Origin: Distichodus sexfasciatus
Taxonomy: Eukaryota > Chordata > Actinopteri > Characiformes > Distichodontidae
NCBI GenBank assembly: GCA_032718565.1
Contig: JAVGVS010000633.1
Coordinates: 106,254-170,253, forward strand
DNA: 64,000 bases
Direction: 5' to 3'
A program made the position numbers and the translations under genes. Positions 1 through 11,315 of the stretch are shown piece after piece. Under the pieces are notes generated by a model that ran no database searches, was not told the DNA's origin, and saw nothing but the letters and a program-made list of their open reading frames with translations. The first letter of the stretch is position 1. Every line of letters starts with the position of its first letter.

Positions 1-36
1 CTCACCTCAGGCCTTTCTCGGTTACATCTTACCCAT

Positions 37-132
37 TTTTCACGTCGACGTGAAGCATCTTCACAATCTGCATGACTCAAACGCTCCATCCTGCCCACCC
101 CGCATTGGCGTGTAGCTGTAGTTCTCCTTTTT
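37..132 (+). repeat. Left arm of a 96-bp inverted repeat
   Basis: This segment reappears reverse-complemented at 3703-3799. By eye the arms are identical except for one extra T in the right arm. The outer end of each arm carries the 16-base palindrome TTCACGTCGACGTGAA. I see no target-site duplication outside the arms. Confidence 0.85.
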
Positions 133-382
133 CTCCTTTTTTGTCATTTTAGAGACGCTCAGATCCTCACAACTACCTAAAAATCTCTCCTCCAGTCATG
201 GACACACACATTATCATGTCATATTACTGCATAACAGTGTTTTAGAAAGTGTCAGTTAGGAAATAGACGAGGATCAGGAATTGTTTGACCTAAAGGAGTG
301 GACAGTACCTTTTATTTAAAAATATTGATTCTTTTTCCCTAAAAAATGAGTATTTTAAAAGCTACTTTTGAAGGTGAGCGCT

Positions 383-616
383 TTTTGTCATTGTGAACAC
401 ACCACAGCACAGCACACAGTGCACCACAACCAAATGTGACCTCTCCATTTAACCCATCCGTGAAGGAGCAGTGGGCAGCTAACAAGGGCAGCGCCCGGGG
501 AGCAGTGCTTGGGGACGGTACCTTGCTGATGAGTACCTCAGTGGTAACTTTACCGGCCCTGGATTCGAACCTGCGACCTTCTGATCACAGGGCGAACACC
601 CTACCGTTACGCTTAA
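383..616 (-). repeat. tRNA-derived SINE, family A
   Basis: Read on the - strand it has a tRNA-like head with a B-box (GGTTCGAATCC), then the family body: a segment with CTGAGGTACTCATCAGCAAG, a segment with CTGCCCACTGCTCCTTCACG, and the tail TTCACAATGACAAA. About a dozen related copies occur in the window. Confidence 0.85.
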
Positions 617-3275
617 CTCTATATGAGTTGTCGAAATTGATATTGAGCACCTACCGGCTCATCAAAAAAAAGAAAAATGAAAGCGTCAATCAGTTAGGAA
701 GAACTGGCGAAAAAAGTCAGTGTCATGTGTTTTTACACCCGACTGACATCACGTATGACCCCCTCACGCCCCAAAGTGTACTGTCAGCACTACAGGTGGG
801 CTTGATAGCAACACACACACACACACAGCGAGTTTGATCTTTTCTCCCTCGCGCCTCCTTTGCCATGCAGGCAGGCAACACGCGTTCACCTTGCTCTAGC
901 CGATAGTTCCCTTCATCGAGGCCAACCGGGTCAACTGTTACAGCGCCCCAAACACGGCCCTCTCATTCTGAGCATCTTCCCCATGAAATAATAATAATGC
1001 CTGCTGGAGGACACGTGGAAGGAGTGGTGGGGGGGGGGAGCGTCTGGGCTCATCCTCCCTTCTCTACCCTTCCCTACCACCCTGGGGCATTGGCAGAGCG
1101 AGTTTGCCACGGCTGAGGGCGTCCTTGCCCTCTTTTACTCAAAGCAGACGCGCTTTAAAAAAAAACAATGCAACCTCTCAGACACTCTTTTTTTTTTAAG
1201 GTTGTACGGGTTCCATTTTGCACAATGACCTCTTTCTTTTTGCCCCCTTGATTGGAATGGAGCACGACCTCCAGATCCAGCATCACGAATCCACAGGGGC
1301 GTGTAGCCAGGCTTTAGGGCAAGGGGAAGGAGGGAGGGAGGGAGAGAGAGAGAGAGGGGGGGTTAGTGAAAGAGCCTTCAAGCGGCTGCTATGGGCTTCG
1401 CATCTCAATGCCGAAGCGGCGGCGGCTGTGAATGCGGCCGTTGGAGCAGGGCTTGGAAGAGGGAAGGCTGGCCGGCTGGCACGGACTGGGACACGCCGGG
1501 TTCTGGGCCAGCTTCTAACAGGCTGTTGGGCTCCTTCTGAATGCGAGGGAGGGAGGGAGAGCTGTTTGCATGAGGATATGGGGAGAGCTGAGGTCATTCC
1601 TAACAAATACGGGGTTTAGTCATCAAACCCTGCGATCACACAGATCAACGTTCAGCTCGTTAGAGCAACACGGTACCCAAATGCACTAAAGGGGGGGATA
1701 ATCAATGAAATCTACTGGGGTTGATTGGGGTGTATTAACAAAACTGAAATGGAGCTAAACCAAAGTGGCACCTAGGGTTGCCGTAGGTGGCAACATAAGA
1801 GGACGTTATCTCTGAACAGGTTTCATGACAAACAGGGTAATATCAACGCAGCAATAATTTATAACACATTTCAAATTTGCTATTATTCATGGGCTTTAAG
1901 CAAGGTTTTCTTGTGGAGTTTGGAAAGGTTTTTTTTGTTGGAATAATGCTCTAATGCTCGAGAAATGTTTAATAAATATTCAAATCTTAATGAGGAAATT
2001 ACTGACTTTTTTGGATGTGTGGGGGAGGGGTGAATTGTTATATTAAATGACTAACTGGAAAAAAAATTGCTCATCAATAAATATATCATTAGATAGACTG
2101 AAAATTAGTCGTTAGATCAGTCAAATCATCCATCGTTTAAAGAATAAGCGTTTGGGACAGTACTAGTTATTTTCTGTTTTTGACGGCTGGCAGTACGTCT
2201 TGACTTACGATATTGTGTAGTTGCGATGGGCGTCGGAACGCATCTGCATCATAAGTCAGGGACTACGTGTATATATTAAGTCAGGAAACACAAGACACAG
2301 TGCCACTAGTGGCCTGGTGAGGAATAGCCATCTGGACTGTGACATATAGAAAGCATGTCGTTTGAACTGACGTCTTTATGTCACTATTAAATAACCATAA
2401 AGATATAGATAACATTGTTCGTTGAGGGCGCAGTCTGCTTCTGGAATGTGTCTGATCTATGTGGGAGGACACAGTATATGGCTGGCACCATTCTTTATCC
2501 GGCCAGCGTGGTGGCACGAGGATGTGTGTGTGTCTGTGGAGGTCGCCTGCCAAATAATTAACTGTAATCTTTCTTAATCTGTGTATGTGTGCGTGTCTGG
2601 TCTTTTGTCATGGTCAATCTCGGTTAGCTTAGTGACCGTTGATTACGCATAAAGAAAACTGCGGTGGGATATTATGGTGGTCGTAGGATGGATTTGATGT
2701 ACACAGTTCGTGGTCTGTGACAGACTGCTCCAGAAAGGCTCAATTACACCCTGCTGCATTCGGCCAATCTACAGTAAATTCCGAAATTGTGAAGAGAGAA
2801 GTGTAACTTTCCCTCTCTCCCTCTCGCTGATTCGCACTCCCCTCCTCCCCGTTTTCTGACTGTTTTTAGTCTTCGCCTGCCCTCTAAAGGCCAAGGGGTT
2901 GCATGCTGTGTGTGTGTGTGAGTCTGTGTCAATGAAACTGGGCTGTCTTGGTGTGTGAGTGTATTTGTTCGCATGTAAGCTCCTCATACAACTCTATGGC
3001 AAAAGCGCAAACGTCTGCGAGGCTTGAATTCCCCTGCTCTGTTTTGTGTGTGTCTGTGTGGTAGAGAGAGACAGTGAGAGAGAGGGAGAGGGAGGGCGAG
3101 AGCGAGAGCGCAGCTCATAGGCTGCATAATTACTAACACTCGCGTTTAATCCTCCAGGTGTTTTATTTATCTGCCGAGCAGGGTGTTTGACACGTCAAGC
3201 CAATACCTGGCCTCACTTCAGTCGCCCTCCGTGCTGTGGGAGCCAATATCATACCACACTCTGGCAGCTCACATG

Positions 3276-3477
3276 CGTGTGTGTGTGTGTGTGTGTGCAT
3301 GGCACACAGGCAAAGCACTGACAGATGTGTATTTCATGGGCCATTGTGAAGAATAGGCAGCGGCCGATACCATTGTCCTGGGGGAGGGATGTCTGCCTGC
3401 TGCTTGCATTCATCAAGGCTTGCTTTGTGTGTCTGTGTGTGTCTGTGTGTGTGTAAGTGTGGTGTGTGTGTGTGTAT
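3276..3477. repeat. GT-rich microsatellite cluster
   Basis: Two GT/TGTC-rich tracts (about 3276-3298 and 3421-3477) flank about 120 bp of unique sequence. Confidence 0.85.
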
Positions 3478-3702
3478 GTAGGAAGGCAGCACAGTGTGCA
3501 CGTCAGGCCCCCCATCTCAGCCTTTGTCACATTCCAGGTTTCGGCCTGTCAGGTAGTTTGACATGGCGGCGGTAGGGACTCGCGTCAGAAGAGCCGGAGC
3601 ACCAGCCCAAAGCCGCCGCCGGCTGCCTCGCCTGCGAGCCGACGGGGTTTGATGTAGGCCGGCTTCTGCTTTGCATGGCGGAGGAGACGAAGAGAGGTTA
3701 GG

Positions 3703-3799
3703 AAAAAGGAGAACTAACAGCTACACGCCAATGCGGGGTGGGCAGGATGGAGCGTTTGAGTCATGCAGATTGTGAAGATGCTTCACGTCGACGTGAAAA
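3703..3799 (-). repeat. Right arm of the 96-bp inverted repeat
   Basis: Reverse complement of 37-132 with a single one-base difference in length. The arms enclose about 3.57 kb that contains family A SINE 383-616 and GT repeats. Confidence 0.85.
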
Positions 3800-4850
3800 G
3801 CTCTCGTGCCTTCCTCTTCTTCGCCAGGCCCACTTCAGATTTCCATTGCCAAGGATAAATATTTAATTAAGCTTAAGCCCGTGCTTTTATCGTATTCTTA
3901 ATGAACGATACTAAAGAGAACAGGCGTTAGACGTGCTACCTGTTTATTTCATCACAAGTGTTTTCCACTCCCGAGATTTCTTCGAGGTCTTACGCACAAA
4001 CGGCTTGCATATGATTTTCAGAAAATGTATGTTTGACTCGAGTCTTTCATTTCTAGCTGCTCGAGTAAAACGCTCCTGAGCCGGAGCCGTGTCTTTCCGC
4101 CCTGCTTTATGTCGGACGAGATTCAAGGGAAACATTAGAAGGTCTAGTGGGTGTATTTCGAAGGACATGGAATAGCTGCCCACATTCACGTCCCTGAAAA
4201 CGGCGACGGGAAAAAAGAGAATCATAGCACTGCGAGACGCGGCGATATTAAAGTAATAGTTTGTACAATTGTCACACTTCAGATGTTGCCATTGAGCCGA
4301 GGTCTTGAGCTCATGCCTTGCATCTTTTGCATTGCAAAAGCCACAAACTGCCACTTGAAGACAGCAATAAAAATTGCTCTCCATCTATAAGACTGACATC
4401 ACACACACACAACGCACATCACACACACTTCAAACAAATGAAGTGCATTTCGCCCTGTTCAATTAGTAGCCCACAGAGTCTGCCATTTGTTTTCTGCCAG
4501 AGTCATACAGCTATAAGGCGATAGTTTTAAGTAATATTTTTTTACATTCCAAAGATTCTGAATGGAATGAAACTCACTTTTTAAAGTGCATATCGCCGCG
4601 GTGGAACAAACCTCCCCTCGATATCAGACCTGCTCCCCTTTTTTTAGTTTGTTATTGTCACTACTTAAAAATACACCCCTCTCTCTGGTAAATACAGTAT
4701 ATTTCAGACACTTTCATGTATGTATTCTTGTCAGCCGATATTTGCTTTTGACTTCCGACGCTTTTAGTCTATATTTACACTGATGCAAATGAGGCAAACA
4801 GAGTTTATCACAGTTTCTATACATACTTATTTATTTGAACAAGTACAAAT

Positions 4851-5189
4851 CACGGTGGCGCAACGGTTAGCGCTGCCGCCTCATAGCGAGGCGGTCCTGG
4901 GTTCGATTGCTGCATGAGATTGCATGCTCTCCCCGTTTCTCGTGTGGGTTTTCCCCGGGTGCTCCGGTTCCCTCCTGCAACTCCAAAAGAGTGCACTATA
5001 GGTTAACTGGCGACTCTACATTGTCCCTTTACGGTGTGAATGACGGTGTGATTGTGTGTGTGCGCGTGCGTGCACTGCGGCGTGTTGACGCCTGCCCAGG
5101 GTTGGTCCCCGCCTTGCGCCCGTTGTTCCCGGAATAGGCTCCGGTTGGTCCCTCGCGACCCCAGTTGGGATGAAACGGTTCGAATAATG
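4851..5189 (+). repeat. tRNA-derived SINE, family C (full length)
   Basis: It starts with CACGGTGGCGCAACGGTTAG and has a B-box GGTTCGATTGC. The body has the features common in fish repeats of this type: a TGCATGCTCTCCCCGT block, a CTCCAAAAGAGTGCACTATA block, and an end close to GGATGAAACGGTTCGAATAATG-type sequence. At roughly 339 bp it is one of the most complete family C copies here. Confidence 0.85.
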
Positions 5190-5500
5190 TTCCACATTGG
5201 CACACATCGAGGCCACACTTAATGGCAGATCATTTAGCAGCGCTGATTTAGCAATCAGACACGATCGGAACGGCACTGACGCGGCACACTGAGAAAGGCT
5301 GTAAGACGAGCTCGCGCAAACAGATGAGTTTACTAAAGACAAACCAGGGAAAAGCCGTCGCCTTCTAAACTCTACACTGGCTACAGACAATGCAGACAAT
5401 ATTGTGAAACACTGCTACTTATTTCACCTGGACTTGTTTAACAAGAAAAGTAATCGTAAACCGTGCGAGATCAGTTGTGTTTGCCTCTTTTTTCCCAGCA

Positions 5501-5636
5501 GTGTAAATTTACAGCATTTAGCAGACGTTCTTGTCCACAGTGACTTCCGCTTTCCTAATTACAGTCTAGCTCAGGGACCCAGTGATGGTGTTGGTAGGAC
5601 TCGAACCCACATCCTCTTGGGCCAGAGGCGAGTATT
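5501..5636 (-). repeat. SINE family B (3' part), interrupted by a transposon
   Basis: On the - strand this is the body and LINE-like tail of a family B SINE (GTCTGCTAAATGCTGTAAAT, a tail type shared with L2-like LINEs of fish). The tRNA-like head lies at 6300-6330, on the far side of an inserted element. Joining the two pieces across the insertion gives the standard family B order. Confidence 0.8.
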
Positions 5637-6299
5637 AAAGATGGCACCGATCCGATACGTGGATCAGATATCGGCCCGATAATGACTCAGACGGCTGGAT
5701 CGGGTATCGGTCCGATAATGACTCAGACGGCTGGATCGGGTATCGGCCCGATAATGACTCAGACGGCTGGATCGGGTATCGGCCCGATAATGACTCAGAC
5801 GGCTGGATCGGGTATCGGCATCCGCGCCAATTCCTACACATTGATATAACAATGAGCAGAACAAGCAACGCAACACACAACAAGCCCAAAAGCAAATAAA
5901 GTGATTATTATACTGTTTAATTTCCTTCACACCACCAGCTCTCGCTCACAATCCCTGATGGTTTTAGCACCGCAGGGTTAAGGACCGTCACAAAATTACA
6001 GATCTTTAAACCAATCATTTTTGAGATGTTATTTTAATAATAATTAATTCAATATATACATATGGTTGTGTGATTACTACATTGTTTTAGTTATTTAAAA
6101 AGTTTTCAAGTCAAGTATTTCCTTAAGCACAACAGAATAATCTTAGTCATGTATTCAGACATTTTTTGAAGCATTATTTTCTGTTTTCTGTTTAAAAAAA
6201 AGACTCAGAGACTGTATCGGATTTGTATCGTCTCGGCAGATATCCAAATTTACGGTATCGGTATCGGACGTTAAAAAAGTGTTATCGTGCCAAGTTTCG
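5637..6299. mobile_element. Non-autonomous hAT-like element nested in a SINE
   Basis: A 663-bp insertion inside a family B SINE. The 8 bases before it (CGAGTATT) and after it (CCAGTATT) match at 7 of 8 positions, as expected of a hAT target-site duplication. The ends are imperfect inverted repeats (ATGGCACCGAT on the left, TTGGCACGAT on the right when reverse-complemented). It has no transposase and carries a 36-bp minisatellite near its left end. Confidence 0.65.
5669..5812. repeat. 36-bp minisatellite, four units
   Basis: Four head-to-tail 36-bp units, nearly identical, each starting TATCGGCCCGATAATGACTC. The period is twelve codons, so it stays open on the - strand as a repeated 12-residue peptide; this follows from the period and is not evidence of a gene. 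It lies within the nested hAT-like element. Confidence 0.95.
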
Positions 6300-6330
6300 C
6301 CAGTATTCTAACCACGAGACCACCACCACG
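6300..6330 (-). repeat. SINE family B head, severed from its body
   Basis: On the - strand this reads GGTGGTGGTCTCGTGGTTAG and continues into 5636 once the inserted element is removed. It starts with the right-hand copy of the 8-bp duplication. Confidence 0.75.
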
Positions 6331-7542
6331 TTTACAAGCACAAAGAAGTTTCCCTTGGTTTAACAACACAGCACTGACGTACGTCGCCGTCAGCCGAACG
6401 CTGTAAATGTAACAGTGTTCTCCCTGTGACCAGTTTGCTTGTGCAGAATTAGGCGAAAGCAGAGTGCATTGAAGTATCAGATTTGTTCTTCAAATCTGTG
6501 CAGTTGTGCCAAAGTTTGGTGGAACGCATTACTGTCAAGACGCAGACATAAATGTAGCGGATGAAGAGGAGCATCATCTGTTTTATTGCACAGTTATGCT
6601 CTGTGCATCTCAAGTGGCCACAAATGCACTTGACATGTAAATTACATTTTTCATCTGTTGTTCCTTTCAAGCCCAACACTTATCATCTCTATCTGTAAAA
6701 ACGCAGAACAAAAACCAGTTTTCCTTCTTCATCCACGGAGCTAATATTCTTACAGCTTTACTCTGGTATTACATTCTTGCGCTGCTCATCTCCGTCTCCT
6801 TGCAAGATGATGGAAAAAAAAAACTTAAAGCATGTAAAAATGTCATCGAGGACCAAAAGCAAATGTACCTTTGACCCCTCCGCTTACAAAAGCTTCGTCT
6901 TGGCGAGGGAACGGCCTTATCGATGACCTGCTATGTAGATGGACGTGTTCATCCTTAATTCCTGCGCTCTTGTCTGATCAAGGTTATTAGAGCTGTAACC
7001 GTTGCTCTGACGCTGACCCCGAATCTGTAAACTCTCCTCTTAATATGACGCCGCATGAAGATTTCTCTTGTTGGCGTATGCAGATTGCCTCCGAACCGTC
7101 GGAGAGAATGTGAGCGCTGACCCTAACGTCTGCACGTTTCAAAAAGTGAAAGAAAAAAGCTGAAGTTTCCATTAGTACGGAGAGATGAAACAGCGAGAAA
7201 AGAAGAAGGCCGGTGAAAGAAAATGTTTGTTTACCGAGTCCCCGGGTCCTCCGCCGGCACGATCGATCGTTCGTGCCAAAAAAGAATAACCTGGTCTTTT
7301 TCTCGCACGCTACAAAACAATCGCGTCGGCTTTCTACAGCGGGAGGTCTAGGGAGCAGCGGCGTCGAGCGGGCAAAGCGAAAGCGCAGCAGCTTTCGGAT
7401 TGCCAGAAAGCTGCAAAAGTGAAGAGCCGGCGCCGCGTTCAGCGCGGGAGGTTTGCGGAGTCAAGTGGCCACGAGTGCAGTTTTGCTGGAGAAATATGGC
7501 GCCTAACAGCAAAGCGAGAGGCTGCCACTTGACACAGGCGTT

Positions 7543-7600
7543 TTTGTGTGTGTGTGTGTATGTGAGTGTGTGTGAGTGGGTGTGTGCGTGTGTGTGTGCG
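7543..7600. repeat. GT microsatellite
   Basis: An impure GT tract inside GC-rich unique sequence. Confidence 0.85.
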
Positions 7601-8013
7601 ACGCACCGGTGCCCGCCCCACTCGCCTGCTCGCCTATCGAGCTACTTTTAAACGGCTCTTTATTCCAGTCAGACGCGGCAACGGGCGGCGAGGAGAGAGA
7701 ATGTCAAAGCCATTCAACGTGAATTTTCAGTGGCCCCTTTGTGTAACGAGAACAGTCTTCAAATGTTACGTAGCATTAGCGCCAGCCGCGGCGCCGCAGC
7801 TGAAAGAGGAAGACGGCGCAACGGGTCAACTGAGGAGTGGGGATTTGGTTTGCGAGCACTCAAGCTCCAGAGCTTATTGACTGTATGGAAAGATATTCAA
7901 AAGCCTTCCCCCACTTTTCCCCCCCCCTATAAAATATACCATAAGTGAAACCGCTCGAGTCTGGTTTTGTTTTTTATTTTTATCCCCCCTCCGCCCCCTT
8001 CTGTGATGAAACC

Positions 8014-8196
8014 CTGTGTTCAATACTTATTGTGTAAAAAGAAATAACCAACAATTACGGAGTTCAAGATCAGGGAAGAGGCGCTAAGGGATATTAGCCA
8101 AATCGGAGTTATTTGGGAAGGAGAGATAGATGGAATATCAAAGGGAACGTCGAGGCGAAGTTGCTCTTAAAACCCGATCCCTCCTGTGGGCGAACG
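8014..8196 (+). repeat. Left arm of a 183-bp inverted repeat
   Basis: Matches the reverse complement of 9105-9287 at roughly 85-90 percent by eye, including the shared core GAGTTCAAGATCAGGGAAGA. The interior is about 0.9 kb and shows no transposase. Probably the terminal inverted repeats of a non-autonomous transposon, but I could not fix a target-site duplication. Confidence 0.7.
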
Positions 8197-9104
8197 CCGC
8201 AATTTTTTTTTTTGCCCCCACCCCTTCTGTAAAATCACATATAAAAGATAGAGCTCATAAAAATAGCATGCACCACGACAGCAGACGTTAGAAATATGAT
8301 ATTTAAAATAAAATAAAAAAAACAACGGGTGAACTAACCCTTTAACTAAGTTGCGCCATTTAATCATCTCGCCATAAATAGCGCTTCAAAGTCAAGCCCA
8401 AGGCGTTACCGAGACGATATGCCGCTAGCGTTTTAACTTATGGAATGGGGGGCGCGAATGGCGGTATAGCGGAAAGTTGCCGCAAAAGCGAGCGGCTCTA
8501 TCGGGTCAGTGACGTCGCGCTCACACGCGACTTGCCGCTAACACGCTCAGACTAGCGAGGCCAAACGCCAGCCGTAATTGTGTCAGAACAATTAGCAGTA
8601 GCGTGAGATGATGGTCTCGCGCTGGCCTGAAGGAAGCGGTGGCAGGCGTCAGTTTTGCGCCGCATAAACGCTTGAACCCTGGCTGAACTCTGCTGCGTTC
8701 ATTTTCAGCTTTCCTCCCTTGTTTTCCGTTAATTATTTGACGGGGTATTAACCGACTTTCAACTTTTGAGCGGACTGCTGACGAGGCGCTGGGTAATATT
8801 TAGCAGTTTTGAATAGTTTCTTAACAAGGTCGTTCATGAGTCACATTATCTTTTTTTTTTTTCTCTTCAGATAGCGATGGCTGACAAAGTTTGTCTGATT
8901 ATTGATATTGATATCAAATCTTTGCATCGATATTACGATTCATCGATATTACCTCAAGAATGATTAATGAACATTCTTTTGTTTTCGCCCTCATAGTTCA
9001 CTACAAGGTTTGCACAGAATGTAAACAGAACCTGGGAAAAGTATGAACTATTTTTTCATGGATTTTATGGAAGGGAGGGAGCAGAAAAAAATCTAGAAAT
9101 TGCA

Positions 9105-9287
9105 GTGTTCACCCACAGGAGGGATCGAGTTTTAAGAGCGAGTTACCCTCGACGTTCCCCTTGATATTCCATCTCTCTCTCCTTCCCAAATAACTCCAAT
9201 TTGGCTAATGTTCCTCAGCGCCTCTTCCCTGATCTTGAACTCTGTAACTGATGGTTATTTCCCATTATTTTAAGTATTAACACAACT
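9105..9287 (-). repeat. Right arm of the 183-bp inverted repeat
   Basis: Reverse-complement partner of 8014-8196. Agreement is strongest in the middle and weakens toward the outer end (a shared AATACTTA block). Confidence 0.7.
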
Positions 9288-9319
9288 GTAAAAATAACAT
9301 CTCATGGGCAAGATTATAT

Positions 9320-9582
9320 CAGCGGCTTTCAACCAGTTGTCCGCAGCCCCCTGGTGGTCCGCGGTGGCAATGTATGTGGCCTGTGACATGCAGTCCAGTT
9401 TTACGAGTGAAATCACTTTTTCAAACGTCATGACATGATTTATTTTTCAAAACATGTCCAGATGATTTGTGCATCTTTATGAATAATGAATTTCATGCAA
9501 ATATCTAAAACTTCGGAACACACAGTGAATCCTGCTTAGTCTGAATGGTGGTCCTTGAGACAGCACCAGTTGAAAAGCCCCG
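9320..9582. mobile_element. hAT MITE (CAGGGGTTTTCAA type)
   Basis: A 263-bp element whose ends are inverted repeats: CAGCGGCTTTCAACCAGTTG on the left, CGGGGCTTTTCAACTGGTG on the right reverse-complemented. The flanking 8-mers are GATTATAT and GATTGTGT. The internal phrase CCCCCTGGTGGTCCGCGG recurs in related copies at 26313 and, altered, at 30919 and 41220. It ends 90 bp before the slf1 exon, so it sits close to that exon's branch-point region. Confidence 0.8.
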
Positions 9583-9671
9583 GATTGTGTCGATTAGAGG
9601 TTCTGAATGTCTCTTTCGATGAATTACCTTGCAGTAAGGTCCTGTTCATCCCTCTTCCTCATCTCTTGCAG

Positions 9672-10168
9672 GTTCCAAACTGTTGCATTTGCGAGACAAC
9701 TCCCATCGCACCCCTCTGGACCTGGTCGGGTCGCCGGCGCTGCACGAGGAGCTGCTACGCATCGCCCGGGAGTCCGACTCGGCGCTGGAGACTCGAAGCT
9801 CTGAGGTGCAAGACCTGGCCTTCATCGAGGCGTCTTCGTGTTTACTCAGCTGCCTCCTCCTCAGCTACCTGGTGGAGCGAAACATTCCCACCTACGACTC
9901 GTCACAGCCCCCCTTAGGCCTCACGCCCCCCCTAGCCCAGGCTCTGGTGGAACTAGCGCCGGGGACGTTAGCCTCCAGGTGGAAAGACGCTGCGGCGATC
10001 GCGCTGGTGGAGGACTTGAGGACTGTGATGGGTATGGAGCAGTACATATGCGACGTTAGTCCTGCGCTGAGACGCTGCAGCGCACCACAGACTGGCCTGC
10101 TCCTAAAGCTGCTGGAGGACCTGAGGGCGGAGGGGACAGCACTGCTGCACGGAAACCTGCAACTCTAA
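9672..10168 (+). CDS. slf1: Last coding exon of a probable SLF1 (ANKRD32) homologue
   Basis: SLF1 works with SLF2 and RAD18 to bring the SMC5/6 complex to damaged DNA in the nucleus; this is family knowledge. What is visible: a pyrimidine-rich 3' splice site ending CTTGCAG at 9671, then 165 codons to a TAA at 10166-10168. The first two bases complete a split codon. The first residues (SKLLHLRDNSHRTPLDLV) have the form of an ankyrin repeat with its TPLDLV turn. About 145 residues of leucine-rich helical sequence follow, with no recognisable catalytic motif. The frame stays open while both neighbours show no coding pattern. The name rests on the ankyrin end plus convergent position next to mctp1, as on human 5q15. 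Another ankyrin protein cannot be excluded from this exon alone. Upstream BRCT and ankyrin exons lie outside the window or were not found. Confidence 0.68.
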
Positions 10169-10307
10169 CTGCCAGTGCCATTTGTGCTTGAGAACTCGTC
10201 TGCTTAGTTTTGGGCTTCAAATGCTGGGAATGGAAATATGCAACTCCACCAATGTAAGCGTTCAAACAACAACAACACAGCTCATCTAACAGTTTAACTT
10301 CTAACAA

Positions 10308-11125
10308 CAGTCCAGCTTAACGACCAGTGTAGCTGGTCTAACAGTAATAGTCCATCTAAAAGTCCAGTGTAACTGTTCTAACAATAATAGTGCAGCTTAA
10401 CTATCAGTTTAACAGATCTAACATTAATAGTCCAGCTTAACTACCAGTTTAACAGATCTAACAATAATAGTCCAGCTTAACTAACTACCAGTGTAGCTGC
10501 TTTAACAACAGTCCAGCTTAACTACCAGTGTAGCTGCTCTAACAGTAATAGTCCATCTTAACGAGCAGTGCAGCTGTTCTAACAATAATAGTCTAGCTTA
10601 ACAACCAGTTCAACAGTTTTAACAGCAATAGTCCAGCTTAACTACCAGTGTAGCTGCTCTAACAATAATAGTCCAGCTTAACTACCAGTGTAGCTGCTCT
10701 AACAATAACAGTCCAGCTTAACTACCAATGTAACAGTTCTAACAGCAATAGTCCAGCTTAACGATTAGTGTAGCTGGTCTAACAGAAATAATCCAACTTA
10801 ACTACCAATGCCACTTTTCTAACAGCAGTAGTCCAGTTTAACCACCGGTGTAGCTGTTCCAACAATAACTGTCTACGCGAACTACAAATGTAACACTCCT
10901 GTAACGATAATAAGAGCAATAACAGTTACACTGGTAGTTAAGTTGTGACTGTTCTAACAATAATAGCACATCTTAACTACCAATGTAAGTGTTCCAACAG
11001 TATTAGTCGAGATTAACTACCAGTGTAACAGTTTAACAGCGCTAGTCCAGCTTAACAATCAGTGTAGCTGTTCCAACAATAATGGCACATCTTATCTACT
11101 AATGTAGCTGTTCCAACAACAATCG
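10308..11125 (+). repeat. 40-bp minisatellite in the slf1 3' UTR
   Basis: About 20 head-to-tail units close to 40 bp, each built round AGTCCAGCTTAACTACCAGT followed by a GTAGCTG..CTAACAATAAT half. Units differ by substitutions and small indels. Around 10905-10945 one unit is reversed (it reads AACAGTTACACTGGTAGTTA), so the array is not uniform in direction. Confidence 0.92.
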
Positions 11126-11309
11126 CACCGTAAATATGATTTATTTATTGAGCAAGTCAGTTATAACAAACTGAGCGGCAAAAGTTAAACACTACATTTT
11201 TGTTGCACTTTATTTTGTGGCACCTAATTTTTTTTTATTAATCTTATGTATGTAATACGGTACAGTGTACAGGACAAGCTGAAACATATTTTATTATTTG
11301 TGAAACTGG

Positions 11310-11315
11310 AATAAA
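11310..11315 (+). promoter_or_regulatory. slf1: Polyadenylation signal AATAAA
   Basis: A canonical hexamer followed within a few bases by GTGTTTT, a usual downstream element. It is the first good signal after the slf1 stop codon, about 1.14 kb away. Confidence 0.65.

Larger units (their letters stand above)
1..9671. other. slf1 intron or upstream non-coding sequence
   Basis: I found no convincing coding exon here. The exon at 9672 begins in the middle of a codon, so an intron must lie directly upstream; if no exon was missed it exceeds 9.6 kb. The stretch holds two long inverted-repeat pairs, three kinds of SINE, a nested hAT-like element, GT microsatellites and unique GC-rich DNA. The open frames at 1218-1619 and 7566-7880 are low in complexity and look like chance. 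Confidence 0.6.
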
